NCBI GenBank assembly: GCA_963828075.1
Contig: CAWHDH010000021.1
Location: forward strand, 2,108,001 to 2,172,000
DNA from: JACCYI01 sp963828075
GTDB lineage: Bacteria > Actinomycetota > Thermoleophilia > Solirubrobacterales > Solirubrobacteraceae
Reading direction: 5' to 3'
Length of the DNA stretch: 64,000 nt
Shown here: in pieces, positions 16,334 through 24,603 of the stretch
Numbering within the stretch: position 1 is the stretch's first letter
How the letters are laid out: every line of letters begins with the position of its first letter
Position numbers and translations under genes: made by a program
The notes under the pieces: generated by a model
Databases searched by the model: none
Told to the model about the DNA's origin: nothing
Seen by the model: the letters and a program-made list of their open reading frames with translations, nothing else

Positions 16334-16954
16334 TCAGTCGTCGTCGTCGTCGTAGAGCGACTCTGACGCGATCTGGTTGGCCTTGCGGTCGAACAGCTTG
16401 ATGTCGAGGTAGTCGCCCCGATAGGCGTCGGGCGCCAGGAGCGTGAAGCGCCCGTCGACGAGCGCGCACTGGTCGACCGCCAGACCGGCCAGCTCCGCGG
16501 TCACGATCGCCCCGTCGGTGACGAGCGGGCGCCCCCACACGAGCGTCATGGCGGCGACGTTCGCCCCTTCCCCGCGCCAGCCGCCGACGACTTCCTCGCA
16601 GAGGTCGAGCCGCCAGTCGGGGTTGCGCTCGGCGGTCTCGTCGGTGAAGTCGGCCGATGCGAAGAACTCGGAGGGCTCGGCCTCCACGTCGCCCGGCACG
16701 AACGAGACGTAGCCGAACAGCTCGAGGCCGGTGGACGTCGGCGCGGTGACGGGCACGTACGTCCGCCCCGCCCAGGTCCGGTCGGGGTGCCAGGCCAGCT
16801 CGCCGGTCTCGCCGAGGTCCTCGTCCCCGGCGTCGATTGCTGACACCGCGGCCTCGAACTCGGCGCGCAGGAGTTCCTCCCAGCGACCGTACGGGGTGGG
16901 GTCCTGCGGCGGCTCGGCGGCGAAGCGGCAGACGAAGCGTTCCTCGGGCGGCAC
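16334..16954 (-). CDS. Hypothetical protein
   Basis: Unrecognised protein of 206 residues, strongly acidic, ending in a run of five Asp. No signal peptide or TM is visible. Recognisable composition features are RFVCRFAAEPPQDPTPYGRW near the start and a mix of beta-prone segments such as LELFGYVSFVPGD. The GTG at 16954 is chosen because the frame upstream becomes Arg-rich and unlike protein. It lies 23 bases after the stop of a small membrane protein gene on the same strand. Confidence 0.6.
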   Translation of the reverse strand: MPPEERFVCRFAAEPPQDPTPYGRWEELLRAEFEAAVSAIDAGDEDLGETGELAWHPDRTWAGRTYVPVTAPTSTGLELFGYVSFVPGDVEAEPSEFFASADFTDETAERNPDWRLDLCEEVVGGWRGEGANVAAMTLVWGRPLVTDGAIVTAELAGLAVDQCALVDGRFTLLAPDAYRGDYLDIKLFDRKANQIASESLYDDDDD

Positions 16955-16977
16955 GGCCGCCAGGCTAGTGGAAGCGC

Positions 16978-17166
16978 TCAGGCCGCGGCAGCGTGGGGCG
17001 GCGCGTCTTGGGCGGCGGCGGGCACGGCGACGGCCTCGACCGTGGCCAGCCGGCGGGCCGGGCGCTGCCACCGCGCGAGCAAGTAGACCGCGACGCCGAG
17101 GCCGATGAGTGCTGCGACCACAGTCGCGGCCCAGAATGCGTCCGTGCTTGAGAGAAAGGGGATCAT
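16978..17166 (-). CDS. Small single-span membrane protein
   Basis: Protein of 62 residues from ATG 17166. One clear transmembrane helix (about 11-33, WAATVVAALIGLGVAVYLLA) is followed by a basic stretch RWQRPARRL and an Ala/Val-rich tail. No family recognised. The 93 bp upstream to dtd hold no gene. Confidence 0.55.
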   Translation of the reverse strand: MIPFLSSTDAFWAATVVAALIGLGVAVYLLARWQRPARRLATVEAVAVPAAAQDAPPHAAAA

Positions 17167-17259
17167 TGCCGTAGGTGCCTTACCTTGGCTATCGGGCGAA
17201 GCCACTGTCGCTTGAATGGCCGTCGGGCGCAATCGGATATTTGGCCAGGCGCCGAACCG

Positions 17260-17676
17260 TCAAAGCTCGAGCCACAGGGTGACAGGCCCGTCGTTGACGA
17301 GCTCGACCGCCATGCGGGCACCAAACACGCCGCGCTGAGCGCCCAGGCGGTCGCAGAACCGCTCATACAGGGGCTCGGCGTGCTCGGGGGGCGCCGCTGC
17401 GACGTAGGCAGGGCGGTTGCCGCGGCGGGTGTCGCCGTAGAGCGTGAACTGCGAGACACATAACACCTCTCGTTCGCCCAGCGGCTCGTTCATCCTCCCT
17501 GCCGCGTCGGGGAACACGCGCAGCGCGCGCACCTTGTCGGCCAGGCGGTCGGCGGTCGCCGCGTCGTCGGCGTGGGTGACGCCGAGCAGGACGAGCAGGC
17601 CGGGGCCGATCGCCGCGACCTCGGCGCCGTCGGCGCGCACCGCCGCGCGCGAGACGCGCTGGATGAGCGCCCTCAC
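17260..17676 (-). CDS. dtd: D-aminoacyl-tRNA deacylase
   Basis: Proofreading enzyme that hydrolyses D-aminoacyl-tRNA and Gly-tRNA(Ala) in the cytosol; 138 residues, near the usual DTD size. Diagnostic motifs are the active-site block LCVSQFTLYGDTRRGNRP (SQ-T motif) and the C-terminal MAVELVNDGPVTLWLEL, corresponding to the cross-subunit NxGPVT motif. The N-terminus RALIQRVSRAAV is also typical. It starts with GTG at 17676, overlapping the TGA of galT by 4 bases (GTGA), which settles the start. Confidence 0.95.
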   Translation of the reverse strand: MRALIQRVSRAAVRADGAEVAAIGPGLLVLLGVTHADDAATADRLADKVRALRVFPDAAGRMNEPLGEREVLCVSQFTLYGDTRRGNRPAYVAAAPPEHAEPLYERFCDRLGAQRGVFGARMAVELVNDGPVTLWLEL

Positions 17677-18656
17677 GCCGCGCGCAGCTCGGAGGCGGCG
17701 GTCTCCGGCGCGAGCACGTTGAGGTGGACGCCCGTGCCGAGCTCGATCCCGGCGAGGTGCGCGAGGCGGGGGAGGACGTCGATCCGCCAGCAGAAGCTGT
17801 CGGCGCCGGACGGCGCGGTCCGGATCCACAGGTTCAGCGGCGGCGGCGCGCCGAGCCGCCGCGCGAGGCGCTCGAGCGCGTCGTGCAGCAAGGCGGCGCC
17901 GGTCGGGCCGTCGTCCTCGTAGCGCGAGCGGGCGCGGCGCGGGACGAGCATGAGCTGGAACGGCAGGCGCGAGGCGTACGGCGCGAGGACGACCGCCTCG
18001 TCGTCGATGGTGACGATCCGCTCGCGCAGGCGCACCTCCTCCTGCAGCAGGTCGGCGAGCAGGTTGCCGCCCATCGTCCGAGTCGCGTAGGCGCCGAAGC
18101 GCTCGCGCTCGCGGGCGATCGCCGCGGGCACGAAGTCCAGCGCGCAGAGCTGCGCGTGCGAGTGCGGGAGCGAGGCACCGCCCTCGCGGCGCTCGTTGAC
18201 GAGCAGGTGCACGCAGGCGGCGTCCGCGTGCGCGCGCATGCGCTCGCGCCAGGCGTCCATCGCGACCGCCAGCTGCGCGGGCGCGAGCTCGCACAGGGAC
18301 ACCACCGGCTCCGGCGTGTTGACGATGACCTCGTGGGCGCCGATGGCGGGCAGGGCGTGGAACAGGTCGGGGTTGGGGTGGCGGTCGGGCTCGCGGGCGT
18401 CCGGGGTCAGGGCGGGATAGAGGTTGGGAACGACGCGGACCGCCCAACCGGGGCTGTTGGGAGCGCGGTCGGGGGCGGTGCCGAAGGCGGCCACCTCGGG
18501 CGGCGTGCGGTCCTCGTGGCCCTCGAGGAACGGGTCGCCCTCGGGGTCGATGGGCGCCGCCGGCTCGACGCCGAAGCCGCCGCCCGGGCGGCGGGCGCGG
18601 TCGGCGGCGATGATCACCTTCAGGCCGGTCAGCGGGTCCACACGCAGCTCCGGCAT
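17673..18656 (-). CDS. galT: Galactose-1-phosphate uridylyltransferase (HIT superfamily)
   Basis: Nucleotidyltransferase of 327 residues related to GalT of the Leloir pathway. The active-site motif is LPHSHAQLCALDFVP, an HxHxQ pattern where classical GalT has HPHGQ. Other landmarks are RVVPNLYPAL (about 75-84), GAHEVIVNTPEP (about 108-119) and NLWIRTAP near the end. No galK or galE is adjacent, so a related sugar or adenylyl-phosphate substrate cannot be excluded. The ATG at 18656 overlaps the stop of the GNAT gene by one base. Confidence 0.85.
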   Translation of the reverse strand: MPELRVDPLTGLKVIIAADRARRPGGGFGVEPAAPIDPEGDPFLEGHEDRTPPEVAAFGTAPDRAPNSPGWAVRVVPNLYPALTPDAREPDRHPNPDLFHALPAIGAHEVIVNTPEPVVSLCELAPAQLAVAMDAWRERMRAHADAACVHLLVNERREGGASLPHSHAQLCALDFVPAAIARERERFGAYATRTMGGNLLADLLQEEVRLRERIVTIDDEAVVLAPYASRLPFQLMLVPRRARSRYEDDGPTGAALLHDALERLARRLGAPPPLNLWIRTAPSGADSFCWRIDVLPRLAHLAGIELGTGVHLNVLAPETAASELRAA

Positions 18657-19087
18657 TACAGGTGCTTCTCCATGGTCACGTGCTCGATGCCCTCCTCCTC
18701 GAACGGTGGTCCGACCGGGCGGTAGCCCGCGCGGTCGTAGATGGGCCGCGCGTCGGTCTGGGCGTGCAGGCGCAGGCCGCGCGCCCCCGCGGCCGCCGCC
18801 TCGCGGTCGGCCTCGGCGAGCAGCGCGGCGCCGATCCCGCGCCGGCGGGCCTCGCGCGCGACGACGAGCCGCCCCAGCCGGGCGACCCCGTCCACGACGA
18901 GCAGCCGGCAGGTCCCGAGCACCTCGCCGCGGGGGTCGACGGCGACCAGGTGCAGCGCCTCGTGGTCGTGCCCGTCGCGATCGGCGTCCGGCCGCACGCC
19001 CTGCTCGCCGGCGAACACCGCCACCCGCAGCGCCAGGGCCGCGGCGAGCTCGTCGTCGTCGCGCACGCGCCGGACCTCGACGCTCAT
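18656..19087 (-). CDS. GNAT family N-acetyltransferase
   Basis: Acetyl-CoA-dependent acyltransferase of 143 residues, cytosolic. The acetyl-CoA-binding motif A is RLVVAREARRRGIGAALLAE (RRGIGA loop), followed by GARGLRLHAQTDARPIYDRA and the GYRPVG segment of the ElaA-like GNAT group. The N-terminal RVAVFAGEQGV also fits that group. Substrate unknown. It starts with ATG at 19087, overlapping the TlpA-like gene by 4 bases. Confidence 0.88.
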   Translation of the reverse strand: MSVEVRRVRDDDELAAALALRVAVFAGEQGVRPDADRDGHDHEALHLVAVDPRGEVLGTCRLLVVDGVARLGRLVVAREARRRGIGAALLAEADREAAAAGARGLRLHAQTDARPIYDRAGYRPVGPPFEEEGIEHVTMEKHL

Positions 19088-19671
19088 CCGCGCAGGTAGC
19101 GGTCGATGTCCGCGGCCAGGTCCCGCTCGGTCCGGTACTGGCCCTGGTGCACGAACGCGGTCTTCCCGCGGGTGTCGATGAACACGGTGGCCGGCCACCC
19201 GGTCCCTGGCGCGTAGCGCTCGGCGATCTTCGCCTTGGGATCCTCGTAGGACGGGAACGGCACGGGGGTGTCGCGCAGGAACGTGGCCGCCTCGTCGTGG
19301 TTGTCCCTCGCGTCGATCCCGAGGAAGGCGATCTCCTTGCCGCGCTTGGTCGCCTGCTGCTGGAAGTGGGGGAACTCGATCTGGCAGGGCCCGCACCAGG
19401 CCGCCCACTTGTTGACCACGACGGGATGGCCGCGCAGCGCGCGCAGGCGGGCGTCAAAGGCGCTCACCCCGCCGCCCAGGAGGCGGTTGGCATCGGTGTG
19501 CAGCGCGGCGAGCGGCGCGGGCGCGCCGGCGAGCTGCTCCTTGGCCGCGGCCAGATCGAAGCCCGATCCGTCGGCCTCCTCGGTCGTCCCGCGCCCCGCC
19601 TGCAGGAGCCCGATGGTGACGGCGGCGGCCAGCGCCAGCAGCGCGAGAACGGGCAGGGCGGCGCGGCGCAT
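19084..19671 (-). CDS. TlpA/ResA-like membrane-anchored thioredoxin
   Basis: Extracytoplasmic thiol-disulfide protein of 195 residues. One N-terminal hydrophobic anchor (about 4-24) precedes a TlpA/AlkB-like redoxin domain with the CxxC active site in KWAAWCGPCQIEFPHF and the cis-Pro region TGWPATVFIDTRG. Such proteins reduce apocytochrome c or other exported thiols. Together with the heme-export cluster at 31-34 kb it suggests active cytochrome c maturation. The four genes TlpA, GNAT, galT, dtd all overlap, so they form one unit despite unrelated functions. Confidence 0.9.
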   Translation of the reverse strand: MRRAALPVLALLALAAAVTIGLLQAGRGTTEEADGSGFDLAAAKEQLAGAPAPLAALHTDANRLLGGGVSAFDARLRALRGHPVVVNKWAAWCGPCQIEFPHFQQQATKRGKEIAFLGIDARDNHDEAATFLRDTPVPFPSYEDPKAKIAERYAPGTGWPATVFIDTRGKTAFVHQGQYRTERDLAADIDRYLRG

Positions 19672-19862
19672 GGCCCAAGGGTGGCATATCGCTGGCCCCC
19701 GACCGGGGCGTCTGCTTCAATATGGGTAGCTCAGGGGGACAGGAGCTCGAGGGGTCGCGGCGGAGTCCCGCCAGACCGGCCTCGAGTCTCGCCGATGCCC
19801 GTGAGCCCGCGGCGTCGCGCGCTGTGTCCGCGACGCCTCCACGTCGAGCAGTCGAGCCTTTC

Positions 19863-22800
19863 ATGGCTGAACTCATGCCAGTGGCCGATCCGGCCACGTC
19901 CCTTCCCCCCACCGACGACATCGAGCGCGTCCAGGCGTTCACCCGCGAGCCCTTCGTCCTCGACGGCGAGGCGCTCACCGACGCCCTGGCCCCGGGCACC
20001 CCGCGGCGCCGGGCGTTCGATGCCGCCCTCGTCGAGGTCCGCGCCGGCGCCGACCAGCCGTCGATCGCCTGGCGGCGCGCGTACTCGCTGATGCTCGGGC
20101 TCGAGCGCCTGCTCGGCCAGCAGGAGCCGGCGCTCGTCGACGGGACGGTGCTCTCGGCCCATCAGGTCGATGCGCTGTCGGGCACGCTGACCGCCCTGCT
20201 CGCCGAGGCCCAGCGCAACGGCAACGGCAACGGCGCCGCCGAGTTCGAGGATGCGCCGCTCGCCTCCGCGGCGATCCCCGGCGAGGAGGAGCTGCCGCCC
20301 GACCTGCAGGAGGACGAGCCCGACGAGGAGCCCCAGGACTGGGCCGACGAGCCGGGCTCCGGGGTACAGGACGCCGAGGTCGGCGAGGCGCCGGAAGATC
20401 CGAACGCGGACCGCCGCTTCTGGTTCGAGCATGCCACCGGCGCCGGCAAGACCGTCGCGGCGCTCGGCTTCGTCGAGGCGTCGCGCACCGGCGGCACGCT
20501 GATCCTCACCCACCGCCGCAACCTCGTCGACCAGTTCCACGGCGAGCTGCGCGACCGCGGCTACCGCGACCGGATCTCGCCGGCGCTGCTCAAGCGCGAC
20601 GACGGCTCGGGGTCCCACGACCCGGCGAACGGGCTGGTGACCGTCGAGACCTACCAGTGGTTCGTGCGCAACTCCTCGCGGGTGTCGGACGCGTACACGA
20701 TCGTCATCTGCGACGAGGCGCACACCGCGCTGGGCGAGAAGACCTCGGCGTCGATCCGCGAGTGGTCGGGCCCCGTCTTCGTCGGCATGACCGCGACCGG
20801 CGCGCTGATCGCCCGCCACGTCACCGACCTGTTCCCGACCCAGACCTCGCGCTTCGACCTCGCGCAGGCGGCGCGGCGCGGCGTCATCTCGCCGCTGCGT
20901 TGCGTGCGGATCCCGCCCGGCCCGGGCGTGCGAACGATCGCCAAGGTGCCGCTGCGCCGCGGCGAGGTGGACACCGAGTTCGACCAGGAGATGCTGGCCG
21001 AGCTGCTCGACCAGCTGCCGTTCAACCTGGCCATCGCCGACCTCTACAAGACGCGCTTCAACGGCGTCCCCGGCGTCGTCTACGCCGCCGGCGTCCGCCA
21101 CGCCTACAACGTCGCCGAGGCGTTCCGCGACGTCGGGCTCAAGGCGCGCGCGGTCTCGGGCGAGACGCCCAAGCGCGAGCTCGCCGAGACGCTGGCCGCC
21201 TACGAGCGCGGCGACGTCGACGTCCTCGTCAACGCGCAGCTGCTCGCCGAGGGCTGGAACTCGCCGCGCGCGACGGTCTGCATGCATCTCGCGCCGACCG
21301 CGTCGCGGCGCATCTACCAGCAGCGCGTCGGCCGCGTGACGCGCCGGCATCCGGGCAAGGAGTCGGGCATCGTCATCGACTTCGTCCACCCGGCGACCAA
21401 GCACGACGACCCCGTGGTCACGCTGCACTCGCTGCTCGACCGCGACGTCTACCGCGGCGGCGCGATCGTCGTCGGGCCGGTGCGCCGCGGGCGCGGGCGG
21501 CGGCTGCGGGTCGAGCGCCGGGTCCTGCCGGTGTGCTCGGAGGAGAACCGGCGGATCGAGGTCTTCGAGCGCGAGCTCTGGCGGATCGCCGTCGAGCACC
21601 TCGACTACGGCGAGCAGATCCAGTGGGCGGCGCTGGCGGGCGCCCGGGTGGCGCCCAACGGCTGGCGCCGCGCCCGCGCGATGCTCCACTTCGACCAGGG
21701 CGGCGACCTCAAACGCGCGTTCCTGCTCACCGCCCTGCAGCGCAACAAGAACCCGCAGCTGCGCCTGCGCGCCCTGCAGGAGATCGCGGCCGCCAAGGAC
21801 GCCGAGGCCTTCGACGCCGCGGTGGACGTCATCGGCGGCTGGCCGCGCGACGAGCGCCGCGAGGGCGTCAAGATCGTCCTCCTCGCGCTCGCGGAGAAGA
21901 AGATCGGGCGCCGCGACCAGGCCAACAACTGGATCTGGCGCTGCGCCGAGTACACCCGCGAGGTCCATGAGGAGTATGCGGTCCAGCGCTGGCCCGAGAC
22001 CAAGCGGCTGCTCGGCCTGCTCGTGAACTCGTCCGGTGGCGCCCACGCGCGCAACGCCCGGCGGCTCGTCCATGCGGCACGCCAGCAGGACCGGCGGTTG
22101 AGCGCGGCGCTGCTCGCCGCGGCGATCCCGCACACCGCGGAGGCCGGCGAGGTCGTCAACGGCGCGCGGACGCGCATGTCGCGCAAGCCCGCCGCGCTGG
22201 CTCGCGAACTGCTGCGCAACTTCCCGAAGGCCCGCCGCCGCGGCACCCGCCGGCGCAAGGGCAAGGGCGAGAGCGAGGCTCCGATGGAGGTCCTCGAGCC
22301 GGTCGGCGGCGAGGCGCTCGACGACGATGTCGGCGGCGACGAGGCCGAACGCGAGGGCGTGGATGTCGAGGCGGCCGACGGCGATGACGAGGCGCCGGCC
22401 GAGCCGGCCGAGCCGGTCGTCCGCAAGCCGATCGACGTCGACTTCGAGGCGTTCTCGCCGGAGGTGACCGGTACGGACGTCGACCCGCCCAAGCGCCGCC
22501 GCTCGCGCCGCCGCAAGCCGGCCGGCGGCTCGCCCACTCCGAAGGCGACGCCGAGGCAGCGCAGCCGCCGCCGGTCGACCAGGTCGCGGGCGGAGGCGGC
22601 GCCGAAGGAGGCCGTGGAACCGCCGGCGGCGGAGGCCGTCGTCGAGGAGGCGAAGCCCAAGCCGGTGCGCAGGCGGACGACGCGCAAGACGGCCGAGTCC
22701 CCCGCTGCCGAGGCGGTCGTCGAGGAGGCGAAGCCCAAGCCGGTGCGCAAGCGCGCGACGAAGGCGCCCGCCGCGCCGGCCGACGTCCCTGCTGCGGAGG

Positions 22801-23069
22801 AGACGCCGAAGCCGGTGCGCAAGCGGGCGACAAGGACGCCGGCCAAGCCGGTAGACGTCCCGGCCGCCGAGGAGAAGCCCAAGCCGGTGCGCAAGCGCGT
22901 GACGAAGAAGCCCGCCGCGGCGGCCGACGCCCCGGTCGAGGAGGCAAAGCCCAAGCCGGTCCGCAAGCGGACGACCAAGAAGGCCGTCACCCCCAACGGC
23001 AAGAGCGCGAGCGTGCTGGAAGCAAGCGAGGCCGTCCGCCAGGCGGTCCTCGCCGCTCAGGACGACTGA
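19863..23069 (+). CDS. SF2 DEAD/DEAH-box helicase with acidic insertion and basic C-terminal repeats
   Basis: Large helicase-like ATPase of 1068 residues. A motif-Q-like helix (AHQVDAL, about 99-105) is separated from Walker A (ATGAGKT, about 191-197) by roughly 70 residues of Asn/Gly then Glu/Asp/Pro-rich sequence. DEAH box CDEAHTALGEK (about 283-293), a TATG motif (about 310) and motif VI QRVGRVTRR (about 487-495) complete the SF2 core. A HEAT-like helical region (about 600-780) and a tail with five KPxPVRKR repeats (about 926-1060) follow. The ATG at 19863 is preferred; an upstream ATG at 19722 adds only low-complexity sequence. Target, DNA or RNA, is unknown. Confidence 0.85.
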   Translation: MAELMPVADPATSLPPTDDIERVQAFTREPFVLDGEALTDALAPGTPRRRAFDAALVEVRAGADQPSIAWRRAYSLMLGLERLLGQQEPALVDGTVLSAHQVDALSGTLTALLAEAQRNGNGNGAAEFEDAPLASAAIPGEEELPPDLQEDEPDEEPQDWADEPGSGVQDAEVGEAPEDPNADRRFWFEHATGAGKTVAALGFVEASRTGGTLILTHRRNLVDQFHGELRDRGYRDRISPALLKRDDGSGSHDPANGLVTVETYQWFVRNSSRVSDAYTIVICDEAHTALGEKTSASIREWSGPVFVGMTATGALIARHVTDLFPTQTSRFDLAQAARRGVISPLRCVRIPPGPGVRTIAKVPLRRGEVDTEFDQEMLAELLDQLPFNLAIADLYKTRFNGVPGVVYAAGVRHAYNVAEAFRDVGLKARAVSGETPKRELAETLAAYERGDVDVLVNAQLLAEGWNSPRATVCMHLAPTASRRIYQQRVGRVTRRHPGKESGIVIDFVHPATKHDDPVVTLHSLLDRDVYRGGAIVVGPVRRGRGRRLRVERRVLPVCSEENRRIEVFERELWRIAVEHLDYGEQIQWAALAGARVAPNGWRRARAMLHFDQGGDLKRAFLLTALQRNKNPQLRLRALQEIAAAKDAEAFDAAVDVIGGWPRDERREGVKIVLLALAEKKIGRRDQANNWIWRCAEYTREVHEEYAVQRWPETKRLLGLLVNSSGGAHARNARRLVHAARQQDRRLSAALLAAAIPHTAEAGEVVNGARTRMSRKPAALARELLRNFPKARRRGTRRRKGKGESEAPMEVLEPVGGEALDDDVGGDEAEREGVDVEAADGDDEAPAEPAEPVVRKPIDVDFEAFSPEVTGTDVDPPKRRRSRRRKPAGGSPTPKATPRQRSRRRSTRSRAEAAPKEAVEPPAAEAVVEEAKPKPVRRRTTRKTAESPAAEAVVEEAKPKPVRKRATKAPAAPADVPAAEETPKPVRKRATRTPAKPVDVPAAEEKPKPVRKRVTKKPAAAADAPVEEAKPKPVRKRTTKKAVTPNGKSASVLEASEAVRQAVLAAQDD
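22639..22980 (+). repeat. Five imperfect in-frame repeats in the helicase tail
   Basis: Five units of about 70-80 bp, each encoding a short acidic lead (VEEA or AEE-), the core KPKPVRKR or a close variant, then TTK/ATK and an Ala/Pro linker. Cores lie near 22659, 22734, 22806, 22878 and 22950. The product resembles the Lys/Pro-rich tails of histone H1-like proteins and would be disordered, positively charged and able to bind nucleic acid. The repetition is likely to vary in copy number between relatives. Confidence 0.85.
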
Positions 23070-23072
23070 GCC

Positions 23073-23750
23073 CTACGCGCCCAGGTGCACCTCGCCGGCG
23101 TCGAGGCGGGTCACCGATCCGTCGGCGCGCTGGACGAGCAGGGCGCCGGTCTCGTCGACGCCCGCGCCCTCGCCCTCGCCGCCGTGCCAGCGCACTCGGC
23201 GGCCGAGCAGCGCGTCGCGCGCCCGCAGGTCGGCGACGACGTCAGCGGCCGGCGCTTCCAGTCGCCGCTCGAGGGCGGCGAGCAGCTCGGCGAGGACGGC
23301 ATCGAGCTCGTCGGGTGAGCGCCCGAGCGTGCCGGCGCGGTCGCGCACCTCGGGCGGTAGCTCCGAGGGATCCAGCGCGACGTTGACGCCGATCCCGATC
23401 ACCGCCCACCCGTCCTGCGGGCGGGCCTCGACCAGCACGCCCGCCACCTTGCGACCGTCGAGCAGCATGTCGTTGGGCCACTTGACCCGCGCGGCCGGGC
23501 CGGCCACGTCGGCGACCGCGAGGCCGGCGCGCAGCGGCAGCAGGGGGTCGAGCTCGCGGACGACGAGCGAGAGCAACAGCGCGCTGCCGGGCGGGGCGAG
23601 CCACGAGCGGCCCTGGCGGCCGCGGCCGGCCGTCTGCTCGCCCGCCGTGACGAGCGTCCCGGCGGGCGCGCCGGCCTCGGCCAGCGCCCGCGCGTGGTCG
23701 TTGGTCGAGCCGGTCCGGCGCAGGTGGATGCGTGGGCGCCCGAGCGTCAT
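23073..23750 (-). CDS. birA: Biotin--[acetyl-CoA-carboxylase] ligase
   Basis: Activates biotin to biotinyl-AMP and attaches it to the carrier protein of acyl-CoA carboxylases. It has 225 residues and no N-terminal HTH, so it is the mono-functional class without repressor activity. Motifs are TGSTNDHAR (about 13-21), the biotin loop GRGRQGRSW (about 42-50), KWPNDMLLDGRKVAGVLVE (about 90-108) and GIGVNV. Its stop is 3 bp from that of the convergent helicase gene, and its start overlaps the SAM-hydrolase gene by 4 bases. Confidence 0.95.
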   Translation of the reverse strand: MTLGRPRIHLRRTGSTNDHARALAEAGAPAGTLVTAGEQTAGRGRQGRSWLAPPGSALLLSLVVRELDPLLPLRAGLAVADVAGPAARVKWPNDMLLDGRKVAGVLVEARPQDGWAVIGIGVNVALDPSELPPEVRDRAGTLGRSPDELDAVLAELLAALERRLEAPAADVVADLRARDALLGRRVRWHGGEGEGAGVDETGALLVQRADGSVTRLDAGEVHLGA

Positions 23751-24565
23751 GCCGGCGCCGGTCGGAGCGTGACCTCGTCGCCCGGGGCCAGGCCGAGGGT
23801 CGTGCCCGCGTCGCCGCCGTTGACCGCCAGGGCGAGCATCCCCGACGGGTCCTCATAGAGCAGGGCCTCGCCGACGGCGACGTCGGCGAACGTGCGGACG
23901 AACGGCACGGTGACGCACGCTCCGCCGGCCGCCACGACGACGGCACGCCCGAGCCGGACGCCGGCGGCCGCAAGGTCGGGATGGCCGGCGTCGAGCTGCA
24001 CGTTGCCGTAGCCGTCGGCGAGCACCGCGTGGGCCACGAGCGCACCGTCGTCGCCCAGCCGCGGCGCGGTGCGCACGAGCTCCACGAGCTCGCACGGATC
24101 GAGCGGGCGGCCGGCCTCGGCCAGCGGCTCGCCGGCGGCCAGGCACGCCGCGACGGGCGCGAACAGGTCGCGGCCGTGGAAGGTCGCCGACAGCGGCTCC
24201 AGCCGCCACGGCGACGCCGAGATCTCCACCGCCTCGACCACGCCGCCGAACCCCTCGGCGGCGGGCACGAGCAGGCCGTTGTCCGGGCCGACCAGGAGCC
24301 GGTCCTCCTCGGCCACGCGCAGCGCCACCGCGCGGCGGCGCGCGCCGACCTCGGGGTCGACCACGGCGAGGTGGACGCCGGCGGGCATGAACGGCAGCGA
24401 GCGCGCCAGCACCAGCGCGCCGGCGCGGACGTCCTGGCGGCGGATGCCGTGGGCGATGTCGATGACCCGCGCCTCGGGCGCGATCCGGGCGATGACCCCG
24501 TGCACGACGCCGACGAACTCGTCGGCGAGACCGTAGTCGGACAGGAAGGTGATGGGGTGGGGCAC
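23747..24565 (-). CDS. SAM hydrolase (S-adenosyl-L-methionine hydroxide adenosyltransferase) family protein
   Basis: DUF62 family protein of 272 residues. Members cleave SAM to adenosine and methionine with a water-derived nucleophile. Landmarks are FLSDYGLADEFVG (about 7-19), DIAHGIRRQDVRAGA (about 36-50), LAVVDPEVG, GPDNGLLVP and TFHGRDLFAPVAA. These match the catalytic Asp-Arg-His set of the hydrolase. The insertion typical of fluorinase/chlorinase is absent, so halogenase activity is unlikely. It is coupled to birA by ATGA, and 38 bp separate it from the divergent ABC ATPase. Confidence 0.88.
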   Translation of the reverse strand: MPHPITFLSDYGLADEFVGVVHGVIARIAPEARVIDIAHGIRRQDVRAGALVLARSLPFMPAGVHLAVVDPEVGARRRAVALRVAEEDRLLVGPDNGLLVPAAEGFGGVVEAVEISASPWRLEPLSATFHGRDLFAPVAACLAAGEPLAEAGRPLDPCELVELVRTAPRLGDDGALVAHAVLADGYGNVQLDAGHPDLAAAGVRLGRAVVVAAGGACVTVPFVRTFADVAVGEALLYEDPSGMLALAVNGGDAGTTLGLAPGDEVTLRPAPA

Positions 24566-24573
24566 GCGCGGAA

Positions 24574-24593
24574 CGCTACCCCCGCTGGTAGCG
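24574..24593. promoter_or_regulatory. Inverted repeat in the divergent intergenic region before the second amino-acid importer
   Basis: CGCTACC (24574-24580), six bases, GGTAGCG (24587-24593) is a perfect 7-bp dyad filling most of the 38-bp gap between the SAM-hydrolase start and the GTG of the ABC ATPase at 24604. It is placed to act as an operator for either gene or as a short 5' hairpin. No regulator gene is adjacent. Confidence 0.35.
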
Positions 24594-24603
24594 TCCCGAC
24601 CCG

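Noticed and set aside
19722..19862. N-terminal extension of the helicase from the ATG at 19722
   Set aside because: The extension is Arg/Ser/Pro-rich low-complexity sequence with no resemblance to the rest of the protein. The ATG at 19863 begins the protein-like sequence.
22639..22980. CRISPR-like array
   Set aside because: The repeated units are in frame, encode a continuous Lys/Pro/Arg-rich protein tail and have no spacer structure or cas genes nearby.
23747..24565. SAM-dependent fluorinase or chlorinase
   Set aside because: The protein has the general DUF62 motifs, but the inserted loop typical of halogenases is not visible and the length fits the hydrolase group.
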